Source: Rhizobium sp. BK376 (GTDB taxonomy: Bacteria > Pseudomonadota > Alphaproteobacteria > Rhizobiales > Rhizobiaceae). Taken from it: a stretch of 64,000 nucleotides of DNA. The stretch lies in assembly GCF_004341625.1 (NCBI RefSeq), contig NZ_SLZG01000014.1:101555-165554 (forward strand). The letters run 5' to 3'. The notes under the pieces are model-generated. The model was not told the origin of the DNA. It was given only the letters and a program-made list of their open reading frames with translations, and made no database searches. A program made the position numbers and the translations under genes. How positions within the stretch are numbered: position 1 is the stretch's first letter; every line of letters begins with the position of its first letter. Shown one piece after another: positions 1 to 7,286 of the stretch.

Positions 1-299
1 TGCTGGAGGCGGGCGCGCTGACGCTCAAGGGAAAAAGCACCCGGACCACGCTCTTTGCTGTCGTGGGTGACGCCGGCATGGCGAAATCTGCCGCATTTGT
101 CGAGCTTCAGGCTCTTCACCGACAGCTCGTCGATGTCTTGCGAACGCGGTCGACGAGCAGTCGCAAGCTTCTCGGCGCCGCAAAACGCAAGGCGGCGATC
201 TTGGCAACGGGCCTGCCCGGATTTTACGAGCGGATCTCGCGCCGGTCCGATCACTTTCTCTCCGACCCGGCAGTCAGGACGGATCACGTCGAGACATGA
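1..299 (+). CDS. C-terminal end of a probable adenylate/guanylate cyclase (partial)
   Basis: The reading frame is open from base 3 to the stop at 297-299, so the gene begins upstream of the window. About 98 residues are visible. The stretch LKGKSTRTTLFAVVGD, followed by an alanine-rich helix, resembles the end of the class III nucleotide cyclase domain of CHASE2 cyclases, where a beta strand with LKGK and a later GD closes the domain. Such cyclases in Rhizobiales are often next to FecR-domain genes, and a FecR gene lies here convergently 36 bp away. No catalytic residues are in the window, so the family call rests on the tail motif and the neighbour and is moderate. Confidence 0.5.
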   Translation, partial: LEAGALTLKGKSTRTTLFAVVGDAGMAKSAAFVELQALHRQLVDVLRTRSTSSRKLLGAAKRKAAILATGLPGFYERISRRSDHFLSDPAVRTDHVET

Positions 300-335
300 T
301 TGGATCCCTGATCGATGCCTGGCGGGGGCGAGGCG

Positions 336-1367
336 TTATCGATGGTGATCTCCACCATTATTTCGACCCCCGTCATGATCCCCTCGCCCACGTCCGTGGT
401 TGTCCCGGCCCCAGCCGTGGTCGTGTCTACCGTCACGGTCATGATCATGATCGTGGTCGCGATCGTGATGCCTGCCCCGGCCGTCGTGATCCTTGTCCGG
501 ACCATTGGGCTTACCCGGCGTGCTCGGAGGGTCGGGGGTGTTCGGTGTGCTCGGCGCTTGCGGCGCTGCAGGTGCGCTGGGCGCCGCCGGCGAGCTTGGA
601 GCCGTGGGAGTATCCGGTGCCCTCTGGGGAGCCGGTGCGGATGGCGGCGCGGCTCGGGGAGAAATCCCATTCGGCCGCTCTCTTGTCGCGGTGGCCAGAC
701 CGCATCCTCCTGAGCCGGCAAAACCCAATTGCCCGGCGAGCTGTTGGTCGCCAGACAGGAACGGCAGAGCCTGCTGATTGCCGAGCGTCCTTAAGACATC
801 GCGATTGACCCTGCGGGCATCGCTCACGCCGCCACTCGGTGAGGCGACGACCACATCGCATTTTTGCTTCAACTGTTTGCAACCGCCCGCTCCGCAGAAT
901 TGGACGGCACCATTCAGGAGAACGACCGCCGTCCGGCCATTACGATCGACATAGAAATCAAACGCAGTTCCGCGCACCCCGATCGTCCCCGCAGGTGTCA
1001 CGATCTGGTAGGCGGAGGAGTTCGAATTTCCGCTGATCCAGCGAAACGTTCCCTTCGCGGCCTTTATGGTGAGCTTCTTCACCGAGCCGGAATCATCGAA
1101 AACGAACTTGTCGATGACCACGGAAGAGCCCCAGCCGACCGCGAGCTTGGTACCGTCACGAAAGGTGAACTGACCCAGGCCGGATTGCGAGGTGCGGATT
1201 CGCTCGTCGCGATGCACGCGATCGTCGACGGCTAGGGGACCGCCGTCACCCGAAACCTCGGTTTTGATCAAAACGGCTTGGCCAACCTCCTCGGCGGCTT
1301 TCGACTGCAACGGGGCGAGTAGGATAACGCTGAACAACACGAATGCGGCGGCCCGCAGATGCAACAT
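336..1367 (-). CDS. FecR-domain exported protein with an Asp/His/Arg-rich tail
   Basis: 343 residues. The start ATG at 1367 has a clear GGGAGGG ribosome site just upstream. Residues 1-25 form a signal peptide ending near SKAAEE. Residues about 45-165 are a FecR-like sensory or structural domain, with the typical sequences RIRTSQSGLGQFTFRDGT and TPAGTIGVRGTAFDF. Residues about 230-290 are Pro/Ala/Ser-rich and probably disordered. The last 55 residues are almost entirely Asp, His, Arg and Gly, with about a dozen histidines. In this family the FecR domain is thought to sense or scaffold at the cell envelope, and the pairing with a CHASE2 cyclase is common. The tail could bind metal, but that is inference from composition only. 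Confidence 0.8.
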   Translation of the reverse strand: MLHLRAAAFVLFSVILLAPLQSKAAEEVGQAVLIKTEVSGDGGPLAVDDRVHRDERIRTSQSGLGQFTFRDGTKLAVGWGSSVVIDKFVFDDSGSVKKLTIKAAKGTFRWISGNSNSSAYQIVTPAGTIGVRGTAFDFYVDRNGRTAVVLLNGAVQFCGAGGCKQLKQKCDVVVASPSGGVSDARRVNRDVLRTLGNQQALPFLSGDQQLAGQLGFAGSGGCGLATATRERPNGISPRAAPPSAPAPQRAPDTPTAPSSPAAPSAPAAPQAPSTPNTPDPPSTPGKPNGPDKDHDGRGRHHDRDHDHDHDRDGRHDHGWGRDNHGRGRGDHDGGRNNGGDHHR

Positions 1368-1648
1368 CGAACCCTCCCCAAGTGATCAGGTTTTACCATG
1401 GGATAAGGGCTCACGTCCCATCATCCTTTCTGGGTAAAAAGGATGCCGTTGGAGTTCCGTGCGGGTGAGTTTTCGCCTTCGCGATGCCGTTTCAGCTGGA
1501 GATGATATCGAGGGCGATCAGGCCGACGATGGGGCGATCTGACGCTGGTCAGTCCGCCAAAGGCCAACTGTTCCGGAAGATACGGATATGAGGTATTGAG
1601 ATCTTGGCTGGCGAACCGGACAGTCCAGCCCAATATCCAGAGATCAAA

Positions 1649-1708
1649 GGCCGTCGCCAGCGCTCATCTTAATACCGGCGACGGCCACGCCTGCGTCCCC
1701 CTGCAGGC
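1649..1708. repeat. Two adjacent GC-rich stem-loops
   Basis: GGCCGTCGCC at 1649-1658 pairs perfectly with 1677-1686 across an 18-nt loop. GCCTGC at 1689-1694 pairs with 1703-1708 across an 8-nt loop. Neither is followed by a T-run on either strand, so a simple intrinsic terminator is not supported. Confidence 0.55.
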
Positions 1709-1752
1709 TTGTGATAAACTAGCATCCGCTAATTTTCTCGAAATTTAAAAAA

Positions 1753-1809
1753 GACATGGGGTTGAAAACAATCAGCCTTACGTAAGGTAAACTCTTACAA
1801 CCCCATGTC
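1753..1809. repeat. 12-bp inverted repeat enclosing a 12-bp perfect palindrome
   Basis: GACATGGGGTTG (1753-1764) is repeated inverted at 1798-1809. Inside the 33-nt loop, CCTTACGTAAGG (1776-1787) is itself a perfect palindrome. The flanks are AT-rich, unlike the surrounding genome. This could be a nested hairpin in an RNA or a two-tier protein-binding site. I recognise no family. Confidence 0.6.
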
Positions 1810-2119
1810 CCAGCATACGTATAATATTGGAAGAGCCGAAAACGCGACGGTTACAAGTAATGCAGTACAGAATTTCAACGTTTGGCTTCTGCGATCGTGT
1901 CGCTCATCCCAATCAATTCTCACCACGTTCGCCTGCCTCGCTCTATTAACGCAGAACCTGGCTAACTAAAGCAGCGTTGCTTGGGGGAGTCGAGTCGGCG
2001 CAATTCAATCATCATTGCGGGAGTCATCAATACGTGATCCCGGCGATTGAATGAACGTTTCCTACCGATGCGGCGGTGATTGCCGGGAAATGAAAGCGGT
2101 CGCTGGGCTGCGGGAATCC

Positions 2120-3670
2120 TTAATACCAGCCGTCAGCCATCGACGCTTTGCGTCTGTTCATAAAGTCGCCGAGGGCCTCGTCGATCGCGATGTCGAGGGG
2201 CGGCTCTTCGTAGCTTTCGAGCGTCCGCTTCCACTGCCTGTTGGCGCGGGTTGCGATATCGGTCGAACCGCCTTCCTCGCTCCATTTCTCAAAGGGCTCA
2301 TTGTCTGAAAGCGTAGAATCCCAGAATGCGGTCTGGTAGTTCCGCATCGTGTGAGCCGAGCCTAAGAAATGGCTACCTGGCCCGACCTCTTCGAAGGCAT
2401 CGAAGGCGAGCGTATTGTCATCGACGGTGACGCCGGCAAGATAGGAGTGCAGCGCGCCGCAGAGGTCTGTGTCCATCACGAATTTCTCGTAGGACATGGC
2501 GAGAAGCCCATCCAGGAAGCCGGCTGAGTGGAGGATGAAGTTCGCTCCGCAGTGAATTGCCGATAGCATCGACATCAGGCCCTCCTGCATGGCCTGACCG
2601 TCCGGCAGCTTGGAATTCGAGAAATTTCCCGCGCAGCGCAGGGGGAGCTTCAGTCGCCGTGCGAGTTGACCGATGACCATCGAGCCGATGGCCGGTTCCG
2701 GTGTGCCGAAGGTCGGAGACCCCGATCGAAGCGACATGGACGAGAGGAAGTTTCCGAAGATGACCGGCGCGCCCCTACGCTCGAGTTGGGTCAGGGCACA
2801 GCCCGCCAGGGTCTCGGCGTAGGATTGCGCAATGGCTCCGGCATTGGTGACCGGACCCATCGCACCGCCGAGAATGAAGGGCACGATGACGGCGGCCTGA
2901 TTGGCACGGGCATAGGCTCGCAGCGATTTCGTCATGGTGCCGTCCCAGACGAGCGGCGAGTTGACGTTGACATTGCCCAGGATAACACAGTTCCGGTCGA
3001 CAAAATCGGCGCCGAAAAGAATGCGCGTCATCTCGATCGAATCTTCGGCACGATCTTCTGCCGTCACCGAACCCATGAAGGCGCGGTCAGAATATTTTAT
3101 GTGGCTGTAGACCATGTCGAGATGGCGCTTGTTGACGGGCACGTCGACCGGCTCGCAGATGGTGCCGCCGGAATGGTGCAGCCACGGGCTTGCCTGGGCG
3201 AGTTTTATGAAATTCCGAAAATCCTCGATCGTGCCGTAACGGCGTCCTTTATCGAGATCCATGACGAAAGGTGAACCATAGGCCGGGGAGAAGACGACCT
3301 TGTCGCCCCCGATCTGAACGCTGTTGGCCGGATTTCTGGCGTGCTGCGTAAACTCCCTCGGCGCCAATGCAACGATCTCATGGAGCATCCCCGGCTCGAA
3401 TTTGACCCGGACACCGTCGACCTTCGCTCCGGCTCGCTTCCAGTGATCGACCGCCGCGGGATCATCGCGGAACTCGATGCCGATCTCTGCGAGGATACGA
3501 TCCGCGGTCCGCTCGATCTTCTGAAGGTTTTCTTCCGACAGGATGTCATAGGTCGGAATATTGCGGACGATGTACGGGGCACCGTGCGGCTTCGCGTTTC
3601 CATCGCGACGCGCAGCCCTTCCACTGCGTCCCCGCCTGACAGTCCCTTCCTCGATTGCCGCTTCGGTCAT
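2120..3670 (-). CDS. Trimethylamine methyltransferase family protein (MttB-like, non-pyrrolysine)
   Basis: 516 residues from the ATG at 3670. That start is chosen because GGAGGCGGAT stands directly before it; the frame runs open further upstream, but that part overlaps the divergent regulator gene. The whole protein matches the MttB superfamily, with an N-terminal helical lead, ILAEIGIEFRDDP near residue 60 and GSHFLGSAHTMRNY near the C-terminus. True MttB carries in-frame pyrrolysine (UAG); none is needed here. This fits the non-Pyl group, whose characterised members demethylate quaternary amines such as glycine betaine into a corrinoid protein. No corrinoid protein gene is in the window, so the methyl acceptor and substrate are unknown. 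The divergent LysR gene is the likely regulator. Confidence 0.88.
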   Translation of the reverse strand: MTEAAIEEGTVRRGRSGRAARRDGNAKPHGAPYIVRNIPTYDILSEENLQKIERTADRILAEIGIEFRDDPAAVDHWKRAGAKVDGVRVKFEPGMLHEIVALAPREFTQHARNPANSVQIGGDKVVFSPAYGSPFVMDLDKGRRYGTIEDFRNFIKLAQASPWLHHSGGTICEPVDVPVNKRHLDMVYSHIKYSDRAFMGSVTAEDRAEDSIEMTRILFGADFVDRNCVILGNVNVNSPLVWDGTMTKSLRAYARANQAAVIVPFILGGAMGPVTNAGAIAQSYAETLAGCALTQLERRGAPVIFGNFLSSMSLRSGSPTFGTPEPAIGSMVIGQLARRLKLPLRCAGNFSNSKLPDGQAMQEGLMSMLSAIHCGANFILHSAGFLDGLLAMSYEKFVMDTDLCGALHSYLAGVTVDDNTLAFDAFEEVGPGSHFLGSAHTMRNYQTAFWDSTLSDNEPFEKWSEEGGSTDIATRANRQWKRTLESYEEPPLDIAIDEALGDFMNRRKASMADGWY

Positions 3671-3758
3671 ATCCGCCTCCATAATTTGAACAGAGGCTAG
3701 GACGACATCGACGCTTTGTGACGCTGGAAAAAACTTGGTCTTTGTATAAGCTCTATTT

Positions 3759-4703
3759 ATGGAAACGTTTCGAAGACTGCTGCCTTCCGCGTCGAGCCTG
3801 ATCATCTTCGAGGCAGCGGGGCGTCACCAGAATTTCAGCCGGGCGGCCGAAGAACTCGGCATGACCCAGGCTGCCGTCTCTTATGCCGTCAGAAAGCTTG
3901 AGGACCAGCTTGGCGTGCCGCTCTTCCATCGCGAGCACCGCAGTGTCGAGTTGACCGATGCTGGCGAGAGGTTCCACGTGGACGTCACCGTTGGCCTGTC
4001 GCGTATCCAGAAGTCGGCGGAAGATATTCGCATGAAAGGACGGGAATCCAATGTCACGCTTGCTGCATCGACCGCCTTCGGCTCGATGTGGATGCTGCCA
4101 CGGCTCGCCCGGCTGCGTGCCGACCTCCCGGATATCGACCTACGCATCCAGACGAGCGTCCGGGACCTCGATCTGGACGATGAGCCGATCCCGCTCGGCG
4201 TGCGAGGTGGCGATCCGGCAAACTGGCCGCGATATCATTCCGTGATGCTGGCACCGGAGATCGTCTTTCCGGTCGCCAGTTCGAGCTTCGTTGAAAAACG
4301 CGGACGTCCCGAGCGTCCCGAAGATTTGCTGCAACTGCCGTTGATCCATCTGGAAGAGCCTGTGAGGGCGGCCTGCGACTGGTCCGAATGGTTCGCAAGC
4401 GCTGGGGTTCGCTACTCCGCCCAGCCCCGGCGGCTGGCAATCAATGACTACGTCCTCGTTATTCAGGCCGTCCTGGCAGGCGAAGGCGTGGCGCTCGGAT
4501 GGCAGCACCTGGTCGAAGAACAGCTTCGATCGGGTGCGCTTGTCGCTGTTGGCAGCCACGTCCTCGATACAAATCTTGCCTTCCATGTGGTCTGGCCCCG
4601 ATCACGTGAACTGAACGCTCAGGCACGGCGTGTGCGTGATTGGCTGGTCGAAGAGGGAAGACGCAGCCATTCGAAGGACGAGCTGCATCTCGGTTCCACG
4701 TAA
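3759..4703 (+). CDS. LysR-family transcriptional regulator (GcvA-like)
   Basis: 314 residues. The N-terminal winged helix-turn-helix is plain: FEAAGRHQNFSRAAEELGMT, then QAAVSYAVRKLEDQLG, then LFHREHRSVELTDAGE (residues about 17-72). The rest is the two-lobed LysR effector-binding domain. The GcvA-type features are the MWMLPRLARLR segment and the SLRADLP-like spacing. It is divergent from the MttB-like gene with 88 bp between start codons, the classical arrangement for a LysR activator and its target. The effector cannot be read from sequence. Confidence 0.9.
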   Translation: METFRRLLPSASSLIIFEAAGRHQNFSRAAEELGMTQAAVSYAVRKLEDQLGVPLFHREHRSVELTDAGERFHVDVTVGLSRIQKSAEDIRMKGRESNVTLAASTAFGSMWMLPRLARLRADLPDIDLRIQTSVRDLDLDDEPIPLGVRGGDPANWPRYHSVMLAPEIVFPVASSSFVEKRGRPERPEDLLQLPLIHLEEPVRAACDWSEWFASAGVRYSAQPRRLAINDYVLVIQAVLAGEGVALGWQHLVEEQLRSGALVAVGSHVLDTNLAFHVVWPRSRELNAQARRVRDWLVEEGRRSHSKDELHLGST

Positions 4704-4731
4704 TTGCCCTTGGAGCCCTGAGATACCGGGT

Positions 4732-5946
4732 TCATCTCGCGTAGGTTTCTACCATGGAGACAATCCGCTTGGCGGCGGCGACCGCGGCGGCGCGATCCTG
4801 AGAGTAATTTAGACGCACGCTTGTCAGCGTTCGCGGACTGAATTCCGACCCTGGTGTCACGATCACGTTCGCCTGCTGACGCAACAGCGCGACGAATTCC
4901 TTTGGCGCAACGCGCAGCTCGGGCAACTTCGGGAACAGGTAGCTTCCTGCCTTGGGTATCGCGACCGGAAGGTTGGCGCTGCGGAATATCGTGACGAGGT
5001 CGTCGCGAATTGCCTGATGCAAGCGGATTCGCTCCTCCATCCATCCAGCGGGTTCCGCAAACCAGGTGTGCAAAACGGCCTGATTGTAGCCTGGGGCGCG
5101 AAGCGAAACGATGGCCTGCAGCTTCTCCATCCGCTGAATGATCTTCTCAGAGCCGAACGCGACGCCTAGCCGATATCCGCTCAGGGATTCGGTCTTCGAC
5201 GGCCCCATGATCGTAATGAGATTGTCGTCGCCGGCCTTGGCCCGCAGATGCGTATAGGTGTTGCCGCTATAGAGAAGGCGGGAATAAAGCTGATCGGCGA
5301 TGACCGTGGCGCCGAACCGTTTTGCGAGAGCCGCGATCTGTTCGATCTCATCTGCTGAGTAGACGGCTCCTGTGGGATTGTTCGGATTAGAGAAAATGAA
5401 GAGCCGGGCGTCTGCCTCGAAGGCAGCCTCCAGCGCGGCAAGGTCGAGTCCCTTCAGCTCGTCTTCATCGAGATAGCCGAGTTGAACGGGAACGATCTCG
5501 CCGCCAAAGAACTGGACGAGCTTTCTGTTGGCGAAATAGTCCGGCTGAACAATCGCGACCTTGTCGCCGGCAGCCACTGTGGACGCGACGGCCAGAAACA
5601 GCGCGCCTTGCGTACCGGGCGTCAGAATAACCTGCTGATCGCCTGAGATCGGCGCCCCTGTGAAAGCTGCCAGCCGCTCGGCCACCACCTCACGAATGTC
5701 GCGCGAGCCGCGATACTCCGTATATGCCTGTTTGCCACCATCCCGGACACCCTGTTCGAACGCTTCGAAGGAGTTCGGTGCGGGCAGGAAGGCATCGACA
5801 TCGCCGTGGGAAAAATCCACCAACCGACCATCGAATTTCTCACCGATCATCTTCCCGGTCAGGTCTGCGGCGACCTGTCGCACCTCTTGCCCCGGCGCAT
5901 TATCCGTCGCCAAGGCTGCGAACTTCCGGTCGATTGCGTCCAGCAT
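4732..5946 (-). CDS. Class I/II PLP-dependent aminotransferase
   Basis: About 404 residues from the ATG at 5946; GGAGG at 5957-5961 lies 10 bases upstream of it, while an earlier ATG at 5952 is too close. Fold-type I signatures are present: SNPNNPTGAVY near residue 188, the aspartate in VIADQLYSRL near 218 that contacts the PLP ring nitrogen, and GPSKTESLSGYRLG near 250 with the Schiff-base lysine and following arginine. The family includes aspartate, kynurenine and N-succinyldiaminopimelate aminotransferases; the substrate cannot be assigned. It is convergent with the LysR gene (28 bp apart) and divergent from the GAPDH-like gene. Confidence 0.9.
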   Translation of the reverse strand: MLDAIDRKFAALATDNAPGQEVRQVAADLTGKMIGEKFDGRLVDFSHGDVDAFLPAPNSFEAFEQGVRDGGKQAYTEYRGSRDIREVVAERLAAFTGAPISGDQQVILTPGTQGALFLAVASTVAAGDKVAIVQPDYFANRKLVQFFGGEIVPVQLGYLDEDELKGLDLAALEAAFEADARLFIFSNPNNPTGAVYSADEIEQIAALAKRFGATVIADQLYSRLLYSGNTYTHLRAKAGDDNLITIMGPSKTESLSGYRLGVAFGSEKIIQRMEKLQAIVSLRAPGYNQAVLHTWFAEPAGWMEERIRLHQAIRDDLVTIFRSANLPVAIPKAGSYLFPKLPELRVAPKEFVALLRQQANVIVTPGSEFSPRTLTSVRLNYSQDRAAAVAAAKRIVSMVETYAR

Positions 5947-6232
5947 TTGCATAGTCCTCCACAAAAGTTATTTGCCAAGCCCCCGGAACTGCCCCGTCGC
6001 AAGGCCTGAATTCAACGCAGAGACAATTTTGCCGGTGATGTCGCCGTGGATGATTGGCTTGCTTGCGCAAAAGACGAGGTCGCGAAGCGAATAGTCGTTC
6101 GCCGGAGTATATGCAGCTCTACCCGCATTTCGCAAAGGGCCGCGACGTTTTCGCCAACAACTCGTTCCGGCTTGCCTTGCGGACTTATCCCTGTTTATCA
6201 CCATCGGGTACTGCGGTTTTTCGGAGGGAAAA

Positions 6233-7231
6233 GTGTCCGGGCAGAAGATCAAGATAGCCATCAACGGGTTCGGGCGCATCGGCCGTTCGCTCCTGCGGAT
6301 ATTGCTGAATGACGATCGAAACTTTGAGCTGGTCCTCATCAACGACGTCGCTCCGCTCGCCAGCTGCGCCTACCTGTTTCAATACGACAGCGTGTTTGGG
6401 CCATGGCGTGAAGAAGTAACCGCTCTGGACCAGGTACTGCAGATTGGGAAACGGAATATCCGCTTCTTCAACGAGAACGATGTCAGGCGACTGGATCTTC
6501 AGGGAGTGGATGTCCTACTAGAATGCACCGGGCAGCCCTACACCCGCGAATATGCCTCTCGGGGCCTGGAGGCTGGAGCCAAACGGGTGCTGATCTCCGG
6601 CCCAGCCGAGGCTGCCGATGCCACGATGATCCTTGGCGCCAACGAAGAGGTCTTCACCGGACAAACCATCATCTCAAACGGCTCCTGCACGACAAACGCC
6701 CTGGTGCCGCTCTTGAAAGTGATCGACGACGCCTATGGGATCATCGGTGGGCAGATGACGACGGTTCACTGCTATACCGGAAGTCAGCCGACCGTCGATC
6801 AACCGCGGGATGATTTTGCCCGCAGCAGAGCCGCCGCTCTTTCGATGGTTCCGACGAGCACGAGTGCACACAAGCTTTTAAGCAAGGTACTTCCACATCT
6901 TGCTGGAAAAATCGAGGCGCGTGCGATCCGTGTTCCAACGGCAAGCGTTTCCGCGATCGACTTGACCGTGGTGCTGAAGCAGGCACCCACTCGTGATGAG
7001 GCGATCGAGCGCCTGAAACAGATTGCGGCAGGTTCACCCGTCCTCGGCTGGATCGAAAAGCCACTGGTTTCGGTCGACATGCGCGCGGGGCCGGAATCGC
7101 TTGTCATTTCCGGCCCAGAGATCTCCGTATCTCCCGGAGGGCTGCTACGCGTCTTCGGCTGGTATGACAACGAATGGGGCTTTGCAAACAGGATGCTTGA
7201 TGTTGCCGACCTAATTGGCCTGAAACCCTAG
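6233..7231 (+). CDS. Glyceraldehyde-3-phosphate dehydrogenase family protein (divergent paralogue)
   Basis: 332 residues from a GTG start preceded by GGAGGG. The N-terminal Rossmann motif INGFGRIGRSLLR (residues 9-22) and the catalytic site NGSCTTNALVP with Cys152 and His179 are visible, as is the C-terminal GWYDNEWGFANRMLD. It differs from housekeeping GAPDH: the usual ASCTTNC is GSCTTNA, and the phosphate-binding loop reads HCYTGSQPTVDQPRDD. It may act on a phosphorylated or non-phosphorylated sugar aldehyde other than GAP, or be a niche GAPDH or erythrose-4-phosphate dehydrogenase. The rest of a glycolytic operon is absent around it. The family is certain; the substrate is not. Confidence 0.88.
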   Translation: MSGQKIKIAINGFGRIGRSLLRILLNDDRNFELVLINDVAPLASCAYLFQYDSVFGPWREEVTALDQVLQIGKRNIRFFNENDVRRLDLQGVDVLLECTGQPYTREYASRGLEAGAKRVLISGPAEAADATMILGANEEVFTGQTIISNGSCTTNALVPLLKVIDDAYGIIGGQMTTVHCYTGSQPTVDQPRDDFARSRAAALSMVPTSTSAHKLLSKVLPHLAGKIEARAIRVPTASVSAIDLTVVLKQAPTRDEAIERLKQIAAGSPVLGWIEKPLVSVDMRAGPESLVISGPEISVSPGGLLRVFGWYDNEWGFANRMLDVADLIGLKP

Positions 7232-7235
7232 ACCA

Positions 7236-7255
7236 ACGGGCGCCGCAGCGCCCGT
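7236..7255 (+). terminator. Hairpin after the GAPDH-like gene
   Basis: An 8-bp perfect stem, ACGGGCGC with GCGCCCGT around a 4-nt loop, starts 5 bases after the stop codon and sits between convergent genes. No T-run follows, so it may act weakly or only protect the transcript end. Confidence 0.5.
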
Positions 7256-7286
7256 CACCCGATTGAAGTTCTCCTAAATGACGACA

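Larger units (their letters stand above)
1368..2119. other. Long intergenic region with three successive inverted repeats
   Basis: No convincing gene lies in these 752 bases; the short open frames have no recognisable motifs. The stretch holds a 10-bp perfect GC-rich inverted repeat (1649-1658 with 1677-1686), a 6-bp repeat (1689-1694 with 1703-1708), and a 12-bp perfect repeat (1753-1764 with 1798-1809) that encloses a second 12-bp palindrome. It lies between the 5' end of the FecR gene and the 3' end of the mttB-like gene. It carries the FecR promoter and possibly a structured RNA. Confidence 0.6.

Noticed and set aside
1421..1633. 70-residue open frame in the FecR-mttB gap
   Set aside because: No ribosome site, no motif, and it covers no conserved pattern.
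2120..3670. Pyrrolysine-type MttB
   Set aside because: The frame is continuous without an in-frame TAG and no Pyl genes are in view.
3735..3750. TTTGTATAAG near the LysR start as a member of the CTTGTATAAG site at 38410
   Set aside because: Only a partial match without matching arms; AT-rich promoter sequence explains it.
3671..3805. N-terminal extension of the MttB-like protein
   Set aside because: It overlaps the divergent LysR gene, and a strong ribosome site stands right before the ATG at 3670.
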